A stretch of 64,000 bases of DNA from Saccharina japonica (GCA_008828725.1 MEHQ01002205.1:112689-176688), one strand, 5' to 3'; shown: positions 21,701 to 33,771, numbered from the stretch's first letter. Notes: generated by a model not told the origin, from the sequence alone. Numbers and translations: made by a program.

Positions 21701-22947
21701 TATAGTACCAAATATATCATATGATATTTTGCTGTTTTTAAGTGTTTTTTTACTTTTTTTTAAAAAAAAATCACGAGAAGACGTCGACCCAACCCAACCC
21801 TAACGTTAGCCCTAACACTGACCCCAACCCTAGCCCAGGCTAAGGCTCGACCCGTACGCGGGACACGTGCTGCGATAGAGGTGCGCCATTTTTTTTCTGA
21901 GCTCCTCACTTAAGGAGCGTCATACCTCACCGAAAAAATGGTTCTGGAGGAAAATAAAAGTGCTGCCGGATGAGATATATCATGACCGAAGTATACTCTG
22001 AAACATTATTCGTCACAAAAATGAAAGTCCGACGCATTTGGGTTAAGGAGCCCGATCGTTCAGAAAACGATTCACCCAAAAAGTGCTACCTCTACCGTAG
22101 CAGGCGTCGCGGCTTCCCCGCGCGTTTTGGACAATCTGAAAAAACATGTGCGGACCACCACAAAAATCGTAATTATATTTAGTACTTTTATCTGGTACGA
22201 GTTGTGGATCAACAACACGGTGAAGACTACTCGTACGAGTACTGCTATAGCGCGGCCGCCGCATGTATCTGGCGAGTGAAGCGATGACGAGTGTTGGACT
22301 TTCTAACCCCTACCGTCCACCACAACGTAAGGCTTTGTTTCATGCCGAGCCCCGTCAAGGCGTACGGCAAACAAAGTCTAACCCCTACCGTCCACCACTA
22401 CGTAAGGCTTTGTTTCATGCCGAGCCCCGTCAAGGCGTACGGCAAACAAAGTCAGGCGTCTAATGCATACAAAAATGCAACCTCTCTCCATACCCTTACG
22501 AGTACCCCGGCAGTGCTGAAAGATTGCCCCCCACCCTCCCTCCCTCTCCTCCCTCCCCTCCCCCTCCTCCCTCTCCCTCCCCCCCCCCCTCTTCGCCACC
22601 CCAACCCTCTCCCCTCCTCCTTACCTCCCAGCCTCCTACCCAGCGCCCCCCCGCCTCACCCGCCGCTCTCCCTTGCCCCCCCCCCCCCTCCCCGCCCGGC
22701 TCAACGCTTCCCCCCCCGTTCGACGTTTATGTTTCGGCGCTTCAACCGCCGTCCGGTGACCCACCCCGCTCTCTGCCCACCACAACCATTCGCAGTCTTC
22801 GACCTGTGCTGCTGCTGCGGCCCGATCCACGACCTCTGCTTCTGCCTCCGACGCGCGTTCTGCTGCATCATCACGTGCGGCCTGGCGGAATGCTTCTGCC
22901 CCCCCCGCCCTCCGGGAGGTGGGCCGCACGGGCAGCCCCTGATGTAA
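18649..22947 (+). CDS. His/Gly-rich, Cys-rich protein (3' part of gene)
   Basis: Two exons with matching phase are proposed: 18649-18765 and 22796-22947, stop TAA at 22945. Exon one follows CTTTCAG and ends CCAT|GTGAGA. It encodes 38 residues of GHGGGHGG repeats grading into PHGGPPHGG. Exon two follows CATTCGCAG and encodes FDLCCCCGPIHDLCF, then paired Cys residues spaced through a hydrophobic stretch (FCCIITCGLAECFC) and a PPGGGPHGQPLM end. The Cys pairs suggest metal binding or lipid-anchored membrane association, resembling Cys-rich tail modules in general, but no family was recognised. The 5' exons were not found, and other exons could lie in the 4.0-kb intron. Confidence 0.5.
19044..19181. 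mobile_element. MITE with TTACGGGGGGACCATAGT-type ends
   Basis: Left end TTACGGGGGAC..AGTAAACAC; right end GTGTTTACTATGGTCCCCCC then GTAA. Related copies lie at about 20995-21105 and 34493-34602. They share an internal ATAGGTTTTTGTGT..ACCGTAGGT block or a similar AT-rich core. Confidence 0.7.
19525..20200. mobile_element. GATCTATCTGTAG minisatellite element, copy 1
   Basis: A conserved head (TCGGACATATCG, GATCTAGATCTTTC, CCTGATCTGTATGATC, GCCGGGTGGGAGCCGT, CCTGGGTTAGATCTGTACT, CATAACGGCAGGT) is followed by an array of about 15-bp GATGATCTATCTGTA units. It ends CTATCTGTCCAAGGTGTGAAC. The same order recurs at 25150, 30160, 57675 and 62990 and in reverse at 30685. Confidence 0.75.
20297..20386 (-). 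mobile_element. TTAA-family MITE
   Basis: Begins TTAACCC.CGCAGAACTG and ends CCGTTCTTAAGGGGTTAA, with the conserved core TCCCACACTA, TTCCAAGT, TTTGTCCCC between. Both ends are TTAA. Confidence 0.8.
20508..20890. mobile_element. CCGCCTTATATCGGGATA 18-bp repeat element
   Basis: A unique head (GGAGGGATGCCGCCTTATTC, CCCAGTCGCGCCAAGCGATT) is followed by about 15 units of an 18-bp repeat and an end CCGCCTTATTGGGGGACCCC. A short copy with the same head but only about two units is at 35090-35285. There, opposite ends GTCCCCCCA..TAAGGCGGT are inverted repeats, showing that the array is internal to a TIR element. Confidence 0.75.
20995..21105. mobile_element. MITE of the GGGGGACC family
   Basis: Shares ATATAGGTTTTTGTGTATAC and TATGGTCCCCCCGTT with 19044-19181. 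It also contains a TACCAGGTA word. Confidence 0.6.
21444..21570. repeat. 44-bp tandem repeat, about 2.8 units
   Basis: The unit contains GAATTGCGGCCGGCCTTGTG and TGGCACGGTTTCGTTGTTGC. It lies inside a 192-codon + strand open frame (21127-21705) for which no other coding evidence was seen. Confidence 0.8.
22312..22451. repeat. 65-bp perfect-looking tandem duplication
   Basis: Two adjacent copies run from TCTAACCCCTACCGTCCACC to GGCGTACGGCAAACAAAG, differing at one base. They lie in the intron of the His/Gly-Cys-rich gene. Confidence 0.85.
22515..22700. repeat. Pyrimidine-rich (C/T) tract
   Basis: About 180 bp almost wholly C and T, giving Pro-rich frames on one strand. It sits about 100 bp upstream of the Cys-rich exon acceptor at 22795. 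Confidence 0.8.
22796..22947 (+). CDS. Exon: Cys-rich C-terminus
   Basis: Starts with TC completing a Phe codon begun at 18765 and reads open to TAA. It has 13 Cys within about 35 residues, several as adjacent pairs. Confidence 0.5.
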
Positions 22948-23397
22948 AAGAAAAGCGAGGCCTGGGCCGGCTGCCAATAATAATTATGAAAAAAAATAGC
23001 TCGTAGTTATGCATGCGTGCGTAGGACGATGTCTTATTTTCTTTTTTCTTTTGTTTCGCCGATCGAGATTGCTTTTGTTTGATTCGTGCGGGGGGGGGGG
23101 GGGGGGGGGGTCGCTCCTTTTTTTCACCGTAGTGTTTCGTTTCGTTTCCCTTTTTTTTTTTTTCCTTCTTTGTTTTGGTATCGTAGCTGTGCGTGGTAAG
23201 GAGTCGGGAGATGAATGAAGAGGCTTCGCCTCAAAAGGTCGGATGGGTTATCTCTCTCTCTGTCTGTCTCTTGTCTCTGTCCGAGCTCTCAAATTCTCTC
23301 TCTCTCTTTACGAGTTATGTCTCTTCGCGGCCGCGAAACCAGGGAGTAGCCAGGGGGTGTGTGCCCAGGTCATGCATGCTCGAGACCGTATGAACAG

Positions 23398-23446
23398 GGG
23401 GGGGGGGGGGGTGTACTCATGTCCTGCATGGCCGTAGTGAGGGGGG
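23398..23446 (-). mobile_element. Poly(C)-tail SINE family, 3' end only
   Basis: Minus strand reads CTACGGCCATGCAGGACATG, AGTACA, then a C run of about 14, the conserved 3' end and tail of the family at 56197-56406. Confidence 0.6.
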
Positions 23447-23449
23447 TAG

Positions 23450-25100
23450 AATATTAAAAAGGAGTAAGACCTCGTAGGCTGTGATGAACGTACGGACGTA
23501 CGGATGGTGTTACGGTAACCTTTTGTTTTTTTGGTCGTATTTTATAGGGTCTCCTTCTCCCTTTTTTCCCTCGCCGATTTTTTCTTGTATATTACGAGTA
23601 GTACTGCAGGGGATTTTTTTTTTTTTTTTGTTTGCGCGTCAAAAAAGCCCGCCGAATCTTCTTAATGATACTGCAGCAGTGTTAGTAATCGGCGTTTTTT
23701 TTTCGCGTGACAGCAGTGAGTTACTTACTGTAGTATCATATCACTCTTTCTCGAAAGATACGACCGTTTGGATTAAATAGGAATACACAAACGGTCCTTG
23801 GATCTGGGGATGGGGTGGTATTTACCGGTAGCGTGCTGCTGCATCGTCCGCTGCCGCAGCGCTGCATCAAACCTATACTCGCGGCTTCTTCTGCCTGCGG
23901 GTGAACCAGTGCCGAGGTACAACAAAAAAATCCGGAAACAAAACGTCGGGTTCACAAAAGCGACGCACGGATAAAACATGGGGCTGACCTTTATAGTAGA
24001 AAAAACAAATGTGTTTTTTTGCCAAGAAAAAAAGGCGTGTGTGTGTTTTTTTTCTGGGTTATAAGCGTATATAGGCCGCTTCATGGCCCCTGCCTGCAGG
24101 CACGGGGAGGGCAATCAAGTGCCGGCAGGGTAAGCGCATGCCTCTTCACGGCCCGCCGGCAGGGAGAGGGAGGGAGGGAGGGAGGAGGGAGGGGAAGGGA
24201 GAACAATCGATTTTCAGGGAGGGAAAGGGGGGGAGGGCATCTCGTTGAGTTTTTGTGTGTGTCTGATCCGCGAAGCCGACCGCGATCATGCACGTTCTTA
24301 TGTTTTTTTAGGCGTATTGGTCGAGGGAGGGAGGGAGTGGGTGGGGGGGGGTAGCCGCACCAAAACGTACCAAACGTTTTTTGTATGTTTTCACCACAGC
24401 CGAGGCGCGTGCGTGCGTTTTTGTATTTTGTATTTTGACGTGTTTTTGTTTGATGGATTTTTTTGTTTCGTGTGTGTGTTTTTTTGTTTTTGTACGCAGC
24501 CAACGTCGTAGCACACTACAGGCAGTGAATTGATAGTTGTCGGCCCGCGCCCCCCCCCCCCCCCCCCCCTCCCCTCCGCCCCCTTTTGAGGGTTTTGCTT
24601 CAATCGCTACTGCTGTATACCCGGTACCCTACATACCAAGCACTATGGCCGGGAATATAGTCAACGTTTGAAGGACTGCTATGAATATCGAGCGGGTATT
24701 ATATTTCCGGCCAGGGAGTGGTGCCATTTGTTTTCAGTCTAGCGGCTGTGCTCCTCTCCGATAGTGGTGTTCTTGTTGGTTTTGTTCTTATTTTTGCCGC
24801 CACTCCCTCCCTCCGCTCGTGATGCGAGGTTCGGGCGGTTTCCTGTTGTCGCTCTTTTTTGTCCTTTGGATTGAAAGCAAGCGGGGACCAGCTTTTATTG
24901 GTCGAGGGTTCTTCCACGATCTGTGTACGAGTATCCCCTCCCCCCCCAAGTTTTTTTATTTATACGAATTGGCTTTATTGCTTACATGACACGCGGAACA
25001 TGGTATTATGGTATTATAGCTTTTGTTTCATTGCTTTTTGTCTGGCAATCATTGAATTTAATTGGTGAGTGGTTGGTGTGCGAAACGCAACACGCGTAAT
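23450..25100. other. No gene recognised
   Basis: T-rich and G-rich homopolymer stretches dominate. A small palindrome ACCGTTTGGATT..AAACGGTCC lies at about 23762-23800 and resembles one at 39338-39385. A long C run sits at 24551-24571. Confidence 0.4.
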
Positions 25101-25149
25101 ATTCAACCTTTGTTTGCACCATGGTTGTTGGGAATAGTGAATAGTTCAC

Positions 25150-25640
25150 TCACACGGGACAGATCGTCGATTTCCACTTGAATTATGCTCTTAAATATTT
25201 CGGGGCTGCAGATACATTCCTGATCTGTACGTAGGGGTCTATAGCTGCTCATCATGTTGCCGGATGGGAGTCGTATCATCTGCATACATCTATGAGATAA
25301 GGACACGTGTTTTTCCTGGGCTGGATCTGCAACTGTGCGGATGCTGGACATGTCTTAGAACGGCAGGTTAGGATCTAGATGATCTAGATGGTCTATCTGT
25401 AGATAATCGATCTGATCTATCTGTAGATGATCTATCTGGCCTATCTGTAGATGGTATATCTGATTTATCTGTAGATGATATGTCTGGTCTATCTGATCCA
25501 TCTGTAGATGATCTGTATGATATATCCGTAGATGATCTATCTGATCTATCTGTAGATGATCTATATGATATATCTGTAGATGATCTATCAGATCTATCTG
25601 TAGATGATCTATATCATACGTGTGGGATAAATTGAAGTTG
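25150..25640. mobile_element. GATCTATCTGTAG minisatellite element, copy 2
   Basis: Starts CACACGGGACAGATCG and carries the family head (CCTGATCTGTACG, GTTGCCGGATGGGAGTCGT, CCTGGGCTGGATCTGC). The GATGATCTATCTGTA array occupies about 25370-25615. It ends ATACGTGTG. Confidence 0.7.
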
Positions 25641-26026
25641 TTGAAACGGTTGGTGCGAGGAAGCATACGTGGAAGGGGTGTGCCGCTTGCTGGCATCGAT
25701 AGCTCCACTGAGAGTCTGCCGTGTTACCTCGTGTTACTGCCGACCACCGTAACACCAGCTTGTGTAGTACGATCATATATACCAGCGTGCGTTTCCGGCC
25801 GGGATGGTAAGCGTTCCCTGAGGTGCCCTATCTATATATGTTTTTGTTCGTGCGGCGGAGGAGGAGGAGGAGGAGGAGCGCGATTTTTCCCTCTGGATTC
25901 GATCGGGACTTTTCCTCTCTGGATCCGGTCGCCGCTTTTCCCCCTCGTGATTCGATCGATCGTGCCGGGTTTTATAGTACATGTGCCTTACTCGTAGTCG
26001 TTGGGGTTCGATTTTAGGCAAGGCTC

Positions 26027-26649
26027 TTCACGGGTCATGACCCGACCCGCAATGTCGAGTCAGGAAAAAATTGGAATGTCACGGGTGGGGTCGGGTCAGG
26101 TCCGGTAAGGAGGTTTTGAAACTCTCACGGGTCGAGCGTCGGGTCGGGTCACCCTTTCCCGACCCGACCCGACCTCACCCGTGAGGTTTGATCCGACCCG
26201 TGAACACCCGGCGGATTGTACGGCCTTGTCACCCTTATTAAACTCTCACGGGTCGGGTCAGGTCACGAGGTTTTCAAACTCTCACGGGTCGGGTCGGGTC
26301 ACCCTTTTCCGACCCGACCCGGCCTGACCTCACCCGCGAGGTTTGACCCAACCCGTCCACACCCGGTGGGTTATCCCGCCTTGTCACCCTCATTAAACTC
26401 TCACGGGTCGGTTCGGGTCACCATTTTCCGACCCGACCCGACCTCACCCGTGAGGTTTGACCTGACCCGTGAACACCCGGTGGATTTTACGGCCTTGTCA
26501 CCCTTATTAAACTATCACGGGCCGGGTCAGGTCAGGAGGTTTTCACACCCTCACGGGTCGGGTCGGGTCGGCGGATCGAGTCGGGTCACCCTTTTCCGAC
26601 CCGACCCGACCTCACCCGCGAGACTTGACCGGACCCCGTGAACACCCCT
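26027..26649. repeat. GGGTCGGGTC tandem/inverted repeat element
   Basis: Alternating CACGGGTCGGGTC and GACCCGACCCGACC blocks occur in units of about 120-150 bp with CGGCCTTGTCACCCTTATTAA linkers. Outer ends TTCACGGGTCATGACC and (reverse) GTTCACGGGGTCCGG are inverted. Such sequence resembles TIR-type MITEs that have expanded internally. Confidence 0.75.
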
Positions 26650-26689
26650 GTTTTTTTACGGCCGTGACCCCTTTTAAGAGGTAATGTAC

Positions 26690-27560
26690 ATTATATGCTG
26701 GGTGTTGGCGCTCCGAGTTGAGAACGTGTTTCACCCTCCGGCGGAAGTGGTGGTATTGGCGCTTGAAGCGACGCTGCCTCATAGGCTCACCGCTGGCGGG
26801 GGTGTCCCTCGGGTATGTAGCTGGTCGATTTCAGCGCTATGATAGTAATGGTGCCTTTAGGTGGTGTTGACACTTTGTGGGGGGCGTTGCCTAACTAACT
26901 AGGCTCACCGCTGGTGGTGGCGCCTCTCCCGGTCGCTTGTGTTCGATGTTCAGGGCGTTTTTCACCCTTCCCCAGTATAGTATTAATAGTAGGTGGTGTT
27001 TGCGCTTGGGAGGACGCTGACTTTACCGTATAGGCCGACGAATACGAAATAACCCAATAAAACACGAATATTAAAGGCTCACATTTTGGAGGACCGACAA
27101 AAAAAAAAAAAAAAAAAAAAACGGGTTAAGAAATCGTGCTCAGCCTCGAGTGCCACTATTAATACTACAAATCTACCAGGTATTGCCTATCTATGCTCAA
27201 GGTTGTTCAAGATGATGGTGTCACACCAAGGCTCCAAGGCTTTGCTCAGGTTAGGTGTTTCTTCCTGGCGGGCCGTATGGTAGGCCCACCGCGCGCTGGT
27301 GCCCCTCGTCGCCGTTCGACTGTTAAAAAATATTTTCATGCATGCCCATGATGATGAGGTGGTGGTGTTGGTATGTGCTTTTAACCCCTTGAGAAACTGG
27401 TCCCGAATATTTGGGGACAAACTACTTGGAATTAGTGTGGGATACATTTTCAGTTCTGAATGGGTCGAGACGATATGCTTCCTGTAGCTCTCACCCCGCT
27501 GGTGTCCCTACGGTAGCTTCGCTGAACAAGTTTAGGGTGTTGCGCAGGAAGAGTTAAAGC
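26690..27560. repeat. Diverged ~140-bp repeats with MITE and poly(A)
   Basis: Recurring words GGTGTTGGCGCT, GACGCTG and AGGCTCACCGCTGG suggest four or more degenerate units. A poly(A) run lies at 27099-27120. A TTAA-family MITE is at 27381-27466 (TTAACCCCTTGAGAAACTGG to CAGTTCTGAATGGG). Confidence 0.5.
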
Positions 27561-28009
27561 GGATACTACACTCAATCGTTTACGTAAATGTATGTGTCTT
27601 ACGCTCGTCTACAAGCAAAAAAAGCGCCTTTTTTGCTTGCGTGCACTGCTACTATCATACGTCGTACGAGTGATACAGTACTTCGTATACGACACAAACA
27701 AGGACGGAACGGTTGCTGCTGTGGGGGGAGACAAACACATAAAAATGCGTCGCTGATGATGGGCGTGTGTGTGTTCATCACACACATACCAGTACGTGTT
27801 TGTTTACTGCACCCACCCGTAATCTGGGCACAAATGCTGCTATTTACGTACTCAGGAATAGAGCAAGAAAAAACAACACTGTACAATAGTAGAGTAGTGA
27901 AACGGCGAGGTGAGGAGGTTAAAAGTGCCGAGATCGGATCGCGACCGGACCGGCACGCTACGGGTGACTTGACCCAGAGTCCGTTATCGTTACTGCTGTA
28001 GGTGGGCGA

Positions 28010-28112
28010 AAATGGTTCCTAAGATCCTGCTGTACAATCGACACGGGCACTGGATGTTCTGAATGTTGACTGTTAGAAAGAACGGTGTAATGTGAAAAAC
28101 ACACACACAGGT
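28010..28112 (+). repeat. Dispersed repeat with (AC)n tail, diverged copy
   Basis: Follows the order of 14411-14540 (GACACGGGCACTGGATG, GTTAGAAAGAACGGTGTAAT, GTGAA) and again ends in (AC)n. Confidence 0.55.
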
Positions 28113-28489
28113 GTGAGGTCATCCCTGTATATCGCGAACCACCGAAATGGCAGGACTTGCAAAGTACAGCAGGAGTAGTAGTAGTAAAAGCGCCAAAAGC
28201 CGTGATTTTTTTTTTTTCAAGTTGGCGTTTTTATCCCACAACTTACGCCTTGCTTAAAATTGAACCCCTCTAGAACCCTGCGACCACATTTTTGAGAAAA
28301 AAACTACTTGTAATTCGTGCGGGATACTTTTCGCAGTAGTAGCGCCAACAATAAGGTGGGGGTGGGGGGTGGGGGGAGGTGTGGACACTGTCCCAGGTAC
28401 TATTATATCTCCTCGCACACACGACGTCAGTATACGACGTATGGTATCTCCTTGTAAACACGCCGCGTCTTCTTCTCCTTGCTGTCCCC

Positions 28490-28773
28490 AATCTGGAGTT
28501 TTAACGCTGGAGTTGGTTCCCGGGGACCGCAACGCTTCCACCCCCTCGACAAGTGTCCACCGCGCCTCTCACCGTTCGAAAAAACAGGGCTAGCTATATA
28601 CCACCGTCCAATTTTATGTGTTACCTCCTGGTGCTGTCCCCAATCTGGAGTTTTAACGCTGGAGTTGGTTCCCGGGGACCGCAACGCTTCCACCCCCTCG
28701 ACAAGTGTCCACCGCGCCTCTCACCGTTCGAAAAAACAGGGCTAGCTATATACCACCGTCCAATTTTATGTGT
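28490..28773. repeat. 142-bp tandem duplication
   Basis: Two apparently identical copies start at 28490 and 28632 (TGCTGTCCCCAATCTGGAGT ... TGTGTTACCTCCTGG). A diverged TTAA-family MITE lies just upstream at about 28255-28335 and another at about 29068-29145. Confidence 0.85.
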
Positions 28774-29394
28774 TACCTCCTGGTGCGTTTTTTTCTAAAT
28801 TTATTACCCCGTCGGAAGTTTCCTTATCCTGTGGGGAATACCCCGAAAATTAGCATCAACAAATATACGTATCATACGTAGATAGCAGATGTTAGATGAT
28901 GCAGTCAGCGACAGGGCTTGGATGAAAAGCCCGACGCGCCAAATCGCGTGCCAAGCAACCAAGCGCCACCACCAGACCTCGATGAACATCCGGCGTGCCC
29001 GAAATATAATCAAGACACGTTCGACGGGCGCAAAAACAGTAGAAGAAGAAAAAAAAACGGCCCTTCGTTATTACCCCTCCAAAAATGACCCCCACACTAA
29101 TTCCAAGTGCCTTGGTCTCCAAAAAGCGAGGGTGCCGGGATAAATGGTTCGCGCGCATCGACCAAAGATCTGCCTGCGCCTGCCAAGTACAACTAGTAGG
29201 AGACCAAACCGCAACCCGCTCGATAGAGCGTTTAAAACAATGGCGGTACTCGTAGCACAGCAATTGCAATACTTAGTTTTCCCGCGAGACTCTTCGAGTC
29301 GCCAAAACACTCGCGAGCGCCGACGGCAGGAAGGGCTATAAGCATGAACTACCGCCGCCCTTCCCACTGACCAACCCGAGCTGTATGTAGCACC

Positions 29395-29520
29395 ACACCG
29401 TCTCCTGGGGGGAGGGGGGGGGGGGGGGGGGATTTCGTAGCGTGGGTCTCGGGAATTTGTTTCTTGTGCCCCCTTGCCGAGGGAGGACCCTGGCGGGGGG
29501 GGGGGGGGGGGGGGGGGGCG
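29395..29520. repeat. Long G homopolymer runs
   Basis: Two interrupted runs of about 20 G. They produce false poly-Gly and poly-Pro frames. Confidence 0.9.
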
Positions 29521-29872
29521 CCATGGTGTCCTGTGTTTCGTGCCACCTCACCCCGCCCCACACCCGTCATGACGCCAGAGTGGCATCTTGGAAACCCCTG
29601 CCCGTCATAACCTACCTATGTACCAGGGGCTGGATTACCATACACAGTTGTCCTCAAACACACAAAAAAACAGGAATTCTACAGCCCAATCCATGTCTGT
29701 ACAGCAGCAGCAGAGGGAGGCATGCCAGGATACACCAATCGATCATTTCGCGCTGTCGCTTCTTTCGCGCTTTCGCTTCTTTCGCGCTGTCGCTTCTTTA
29801 TAGTAAGCACCGAATAAAGCCAAAAGGGAAAGCATTCAAGATATGTTCGCGCGGTGTGTTCCGTCGCCTTGA

Positions 29873-30015
29873 CTAATCGCTGGCGAGCTCCACGGTCTTG
29901 CCGCTAGCCGAAGACCACTTGAGCAAGGCATCCAGCATGGCCTGTTTTGTCGTGGCCCCGTCGCTCGTGACCACCACCTTCTTCGCCTCCACGTCAGCCT
30001 CAACCGCGGACACGC
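29873..30015 (-). CDS. ATX1: ATX1 exon 3 (C-terminal half of HMA domain)
   Basis: The acceptor TTGGCAG precedes GC completing a Gly codon split with exon 2. Reads VSAVEADVEAKKVVVTSD through to the TAG at 29873-29875. Confidence 0.9.
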
Positions 30016-33000
30016 CTGCCAAGCAACATCACGAGGTCACGTAGCAGAACCGGACGGCACCGTTAGGGTCGTTAATGGATCGTTAGAAGCGCTGTAGTAA
30101 TATTACGCCTACCTTTAGGTATTGGGATCCAAGGTATAGCGATCGAATAACCTAAAAAAAAGTACGGCCTCATCAACCTTAGACACCTCGGGCAGATACC
30201 TGGTAATCGATTCCCGCTTTAGTGATCTAGATACTTCAGGGCAGCTAGATTCCTGATCTGTAGGATCTGTTACGATCTGCTGTAGCTCATGTTGCCCGTC
30301 TGGGCGCCGTACGTATAATCTGCACGATCTACAGTAGCGCAAGCATCACACTTAAGCTTGCGGAAAATGAGTTTTGATAAAAGTTTTCGATGTCACCGCG
30401 GATCTGTACTACATGGATATTTTCACAACATCTCAGAACGGCAGGTCAGGATCTAGATGATCTATCTGTAGATGATCTATCTATCCGACGTGTGCAAGCC
30501 GACTTTCTAGGAAGAGCGTGCAACAACAGTAACACAGCAGCTATCCATCATGCTGCCCTGCGTGGGTGTCGAGAAATCTCCTTGCGATGCAATTCAGACA
30601 CAGCCCCATATCCCCGAGTAAAACCCCAGCAGCCGATGCGGTAATCGACATTTTTTTTTGGTTCCTGACAATTTCCCCCTCTCATGTCTCCACACCACGG
30701 ACAGATCATCTACAGATATATAATCTACAGAAAGATCATCCACGGATAGATCATCTACACATATATCATCTAGATACTAACCTGCCGTTATGAGATGATG
30801 TGCAGGACCTGTATAGTACAGATCCAACCCAGGAAACCTGTCCTAGATCATGCAGATTATACGGCTCTCACCCGGCAACTTGACCTAGACCATGCAGATC
30901 ATATAGATCATACATCTATCTGTCCTGAAAGATCTAGATCATCCAGCGGGAATGATCTGCAGATGATCTGTCCGAGATGTGCGAGTCTTAAAGGGGTTTG
31001 TCCAATCCCAGCGAGATGAAGGCTCTGAGCAAGTAGGGCCCTCGTCTCTTAGAATCGTCCCCTCTTTTTCCTACACGCAAATGCCGTCCAAGACCGATGA
31101 CAATGGGAACGAGATCTTAAAATTATGAAATTATGTTTTTCACACCATTTCAGCGGCTGTACCTCGTGGGGGACTTAAAATGATACTTTCTGCTATCAGG
31201 TGTTCTTCGTTTTTTTCACGAGAGCTTTCCAAATGCAGTTGGTACTGCATACAGGGTATGGCTTCGAAATCTTTTACGAGGACTTAAGATATAAAAAAAA
31301 AATCCGAAAAGGTTGGCCCAAAACCGGCAAACATTCCAATCTCCTCAAAAATTGGGGCAATCTTTGGAAGCTTCGGGAAATCTTGCTCGCCTGGTAAAAT
31401 ATTCATAGCCACACCCTGTACCTGGTATGAACTACAAACTGCAATGAAAAGCTCTCGCAAAAACAACGAAAAACTCCTGGCGCAGGAAGTCCCCATTTTA
31501 ACTCCCCGGCGAGATAAAGCCGCTGAAATCTGAAAAGTTGTGCAAAACAACATACCTGGTGATAAATGTAAGATCGCGTTCTCATTATCATCGGTCTAAA
31601 AGTACTACCAGGTACAACGTACATTACCTACCCCTTTCCCGTAATTCCAAATTCTGCAACCTGGGGCCTTGCAGGCATGCATTCCACGGCGATTACGTAA
31701 CAATCGACCCGGACACCGCTGGTTGGGCCGTCAATAAACCGCATCTTCTCGATTGCCGAAAGAGTTGGGCTTTAACGATGCTGAATGATAGGGCCCACCC
31801 AGGAGGAAAATTCCGATTTTTTTTTTTTCCAAAACAAGAAGGAGCATAGACTCCTGACCGGCAATATATATCCGTTGATACATGGGTACTTTTGATAAAA
31901 AAAGAACATCTCTGCAACACCAGCCGTATAATTGGACGTACGTGCTGTGGGCTGTTAGAACTGCACGTACGTTTGCACCATCTTTACCCTTGCTCCCACC
32001 CGGGCCTGATCCCACCCGGATCTGATCCCATTTGGCACCCTGGCCCCACCCACAAGGTGCAGAAATATAATCAGCTCTCCGCAGGAGCCGCCGGAGGCCC
32101 ACCTGGCACCTCGATCCCATTTGGTACCCATGTAGGCCATACATATCTACAACAACTCCTGCTATACATATAGCCGTATTGAATGTACGTGCAGATTCGT
32201 TAGACTCGCACGTACGTGCAAGTTCTCCGGAGCCGTCTCTGCAACGCTGAAGATCATACTCATACATTATTGTTATTATGTGTTGCACGGTAGTTCTCAT
32301 GGTGTATTCGCCGAATCACTGGAATCAAGACGTTTTTGGTCAGCATGCCCCATGGTGACATACAATGCACGCACAAGCGCAGCTTGGCTATTAATAGCAA
32401 TTGTTTCATGCGCAATGAAAACGGTGATATGCCGATACGAGGGGCATGACGAGCAATCGGCCAGAATCAGGGGCATGTATATACGTACAGAGTAGTACCT
32501 GCAACCTACACTGGGCGATGGCAGTAAAACATTATAAACGAATGCTGTTGTCCATATAGCCCATAATAGCCTGCACACCACAGACACGAACGAAAACGGC
32601 GGAGACGTTTCCCATCAAATCATATCTTCCTGGGAACATAACAACTATACTTCGTACAAGGTTCCCCTCCGGGACGTGCCTGGGGGAGTGGCGCAAGGGC
32701 GAATCGAAAACCTACTATTAATATCAAAACGACAGCATGCGATATTGTATCATACGCATATCATATTGTATACCTGCCTAAGAAATCCACTTAGTTTTCG
32801 TGTGCTTCCTGTCTTATATTATGGGGGTCTGGGTTACGTACAATACAAAAAAAAAGTATCCAGAGTCATCGCCAAGGATCGAACTCAAGCCTTCAAGCAT
32901 AAAATCGTGCATGGTGACCGTTTGCCTATACTTTCAAAGATACATTTTCCTGTACTACACGATTATTTGTCGCGGCCCGCGTCAGCCACACGACAGGTCG

Positions 33001-33717
33001 CACATACATGATGCAAGCACAGCAGCAAGCAACAACAGAACAGCAGCAGAAGAGAGAGAGATGGTGGTGCCTGATGACGGATGCAAGCCTGCTGCGATGA
33101 AGCAACCACTAATTAATAGCCACAGCAGTATACGGTGGATCCGCCACAGTCACGTCTGCTGCTTGTGCTTCTAGCCGGGGCTGTGGCGTTGCTTGTGTTC
33201 GTTGCATGTTGTGTGATGTATCGTGGTATTCAAAAGCGGTCATTAATTTCCGGTCAGAGTGGGCGTGGCTCTGTTACACACACAGCAGCAGAACAGAAAA
33301 GGGTAGATAGATGGTGTGGATTATGGCCGGTAGGCTCCGATAGACACAGCTAGCCACAGCACTACAGCAACATCAACAGCAGCAGCGGGTAGAAGAGTGG
33401 TGGTGGTGGTGTCGTTTGGTGACGGATTGCTGGCTCCTATGAAAGCAAAACTACTCGTAGCTCGTAGCAACAACAGAGCACATCACAGATCTGCCTTCGA
33501 GGCGCACAGTGTTGTATCACTCTGCCCGGAAAAGTAACGACAGTTTATATATAGTTTTAATGAACAAAAGTTTCTTACATTTCGGGACAGCGGAGAGATT
33601 CGTACATGAGCATCGATCTGCAGGTATGATACCATGACTCGGAAAATCGCAGGCTTCGACAAAAGCAACTCGTCACGGTACAGCACGGATCTGAGGCACG
33701 CGCATGCATGATGTAAT

Positions 33718-33771
<54 letters not shown>

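Noticed and set aside
21127..21705. 192-codon open frame as a gene
   Set aside because: It spans a 44-bp tandem repeat and a GGC-rich stretch, has no recognisable domain, and lies in the intron of the His/Gly-Cys-rich gene.
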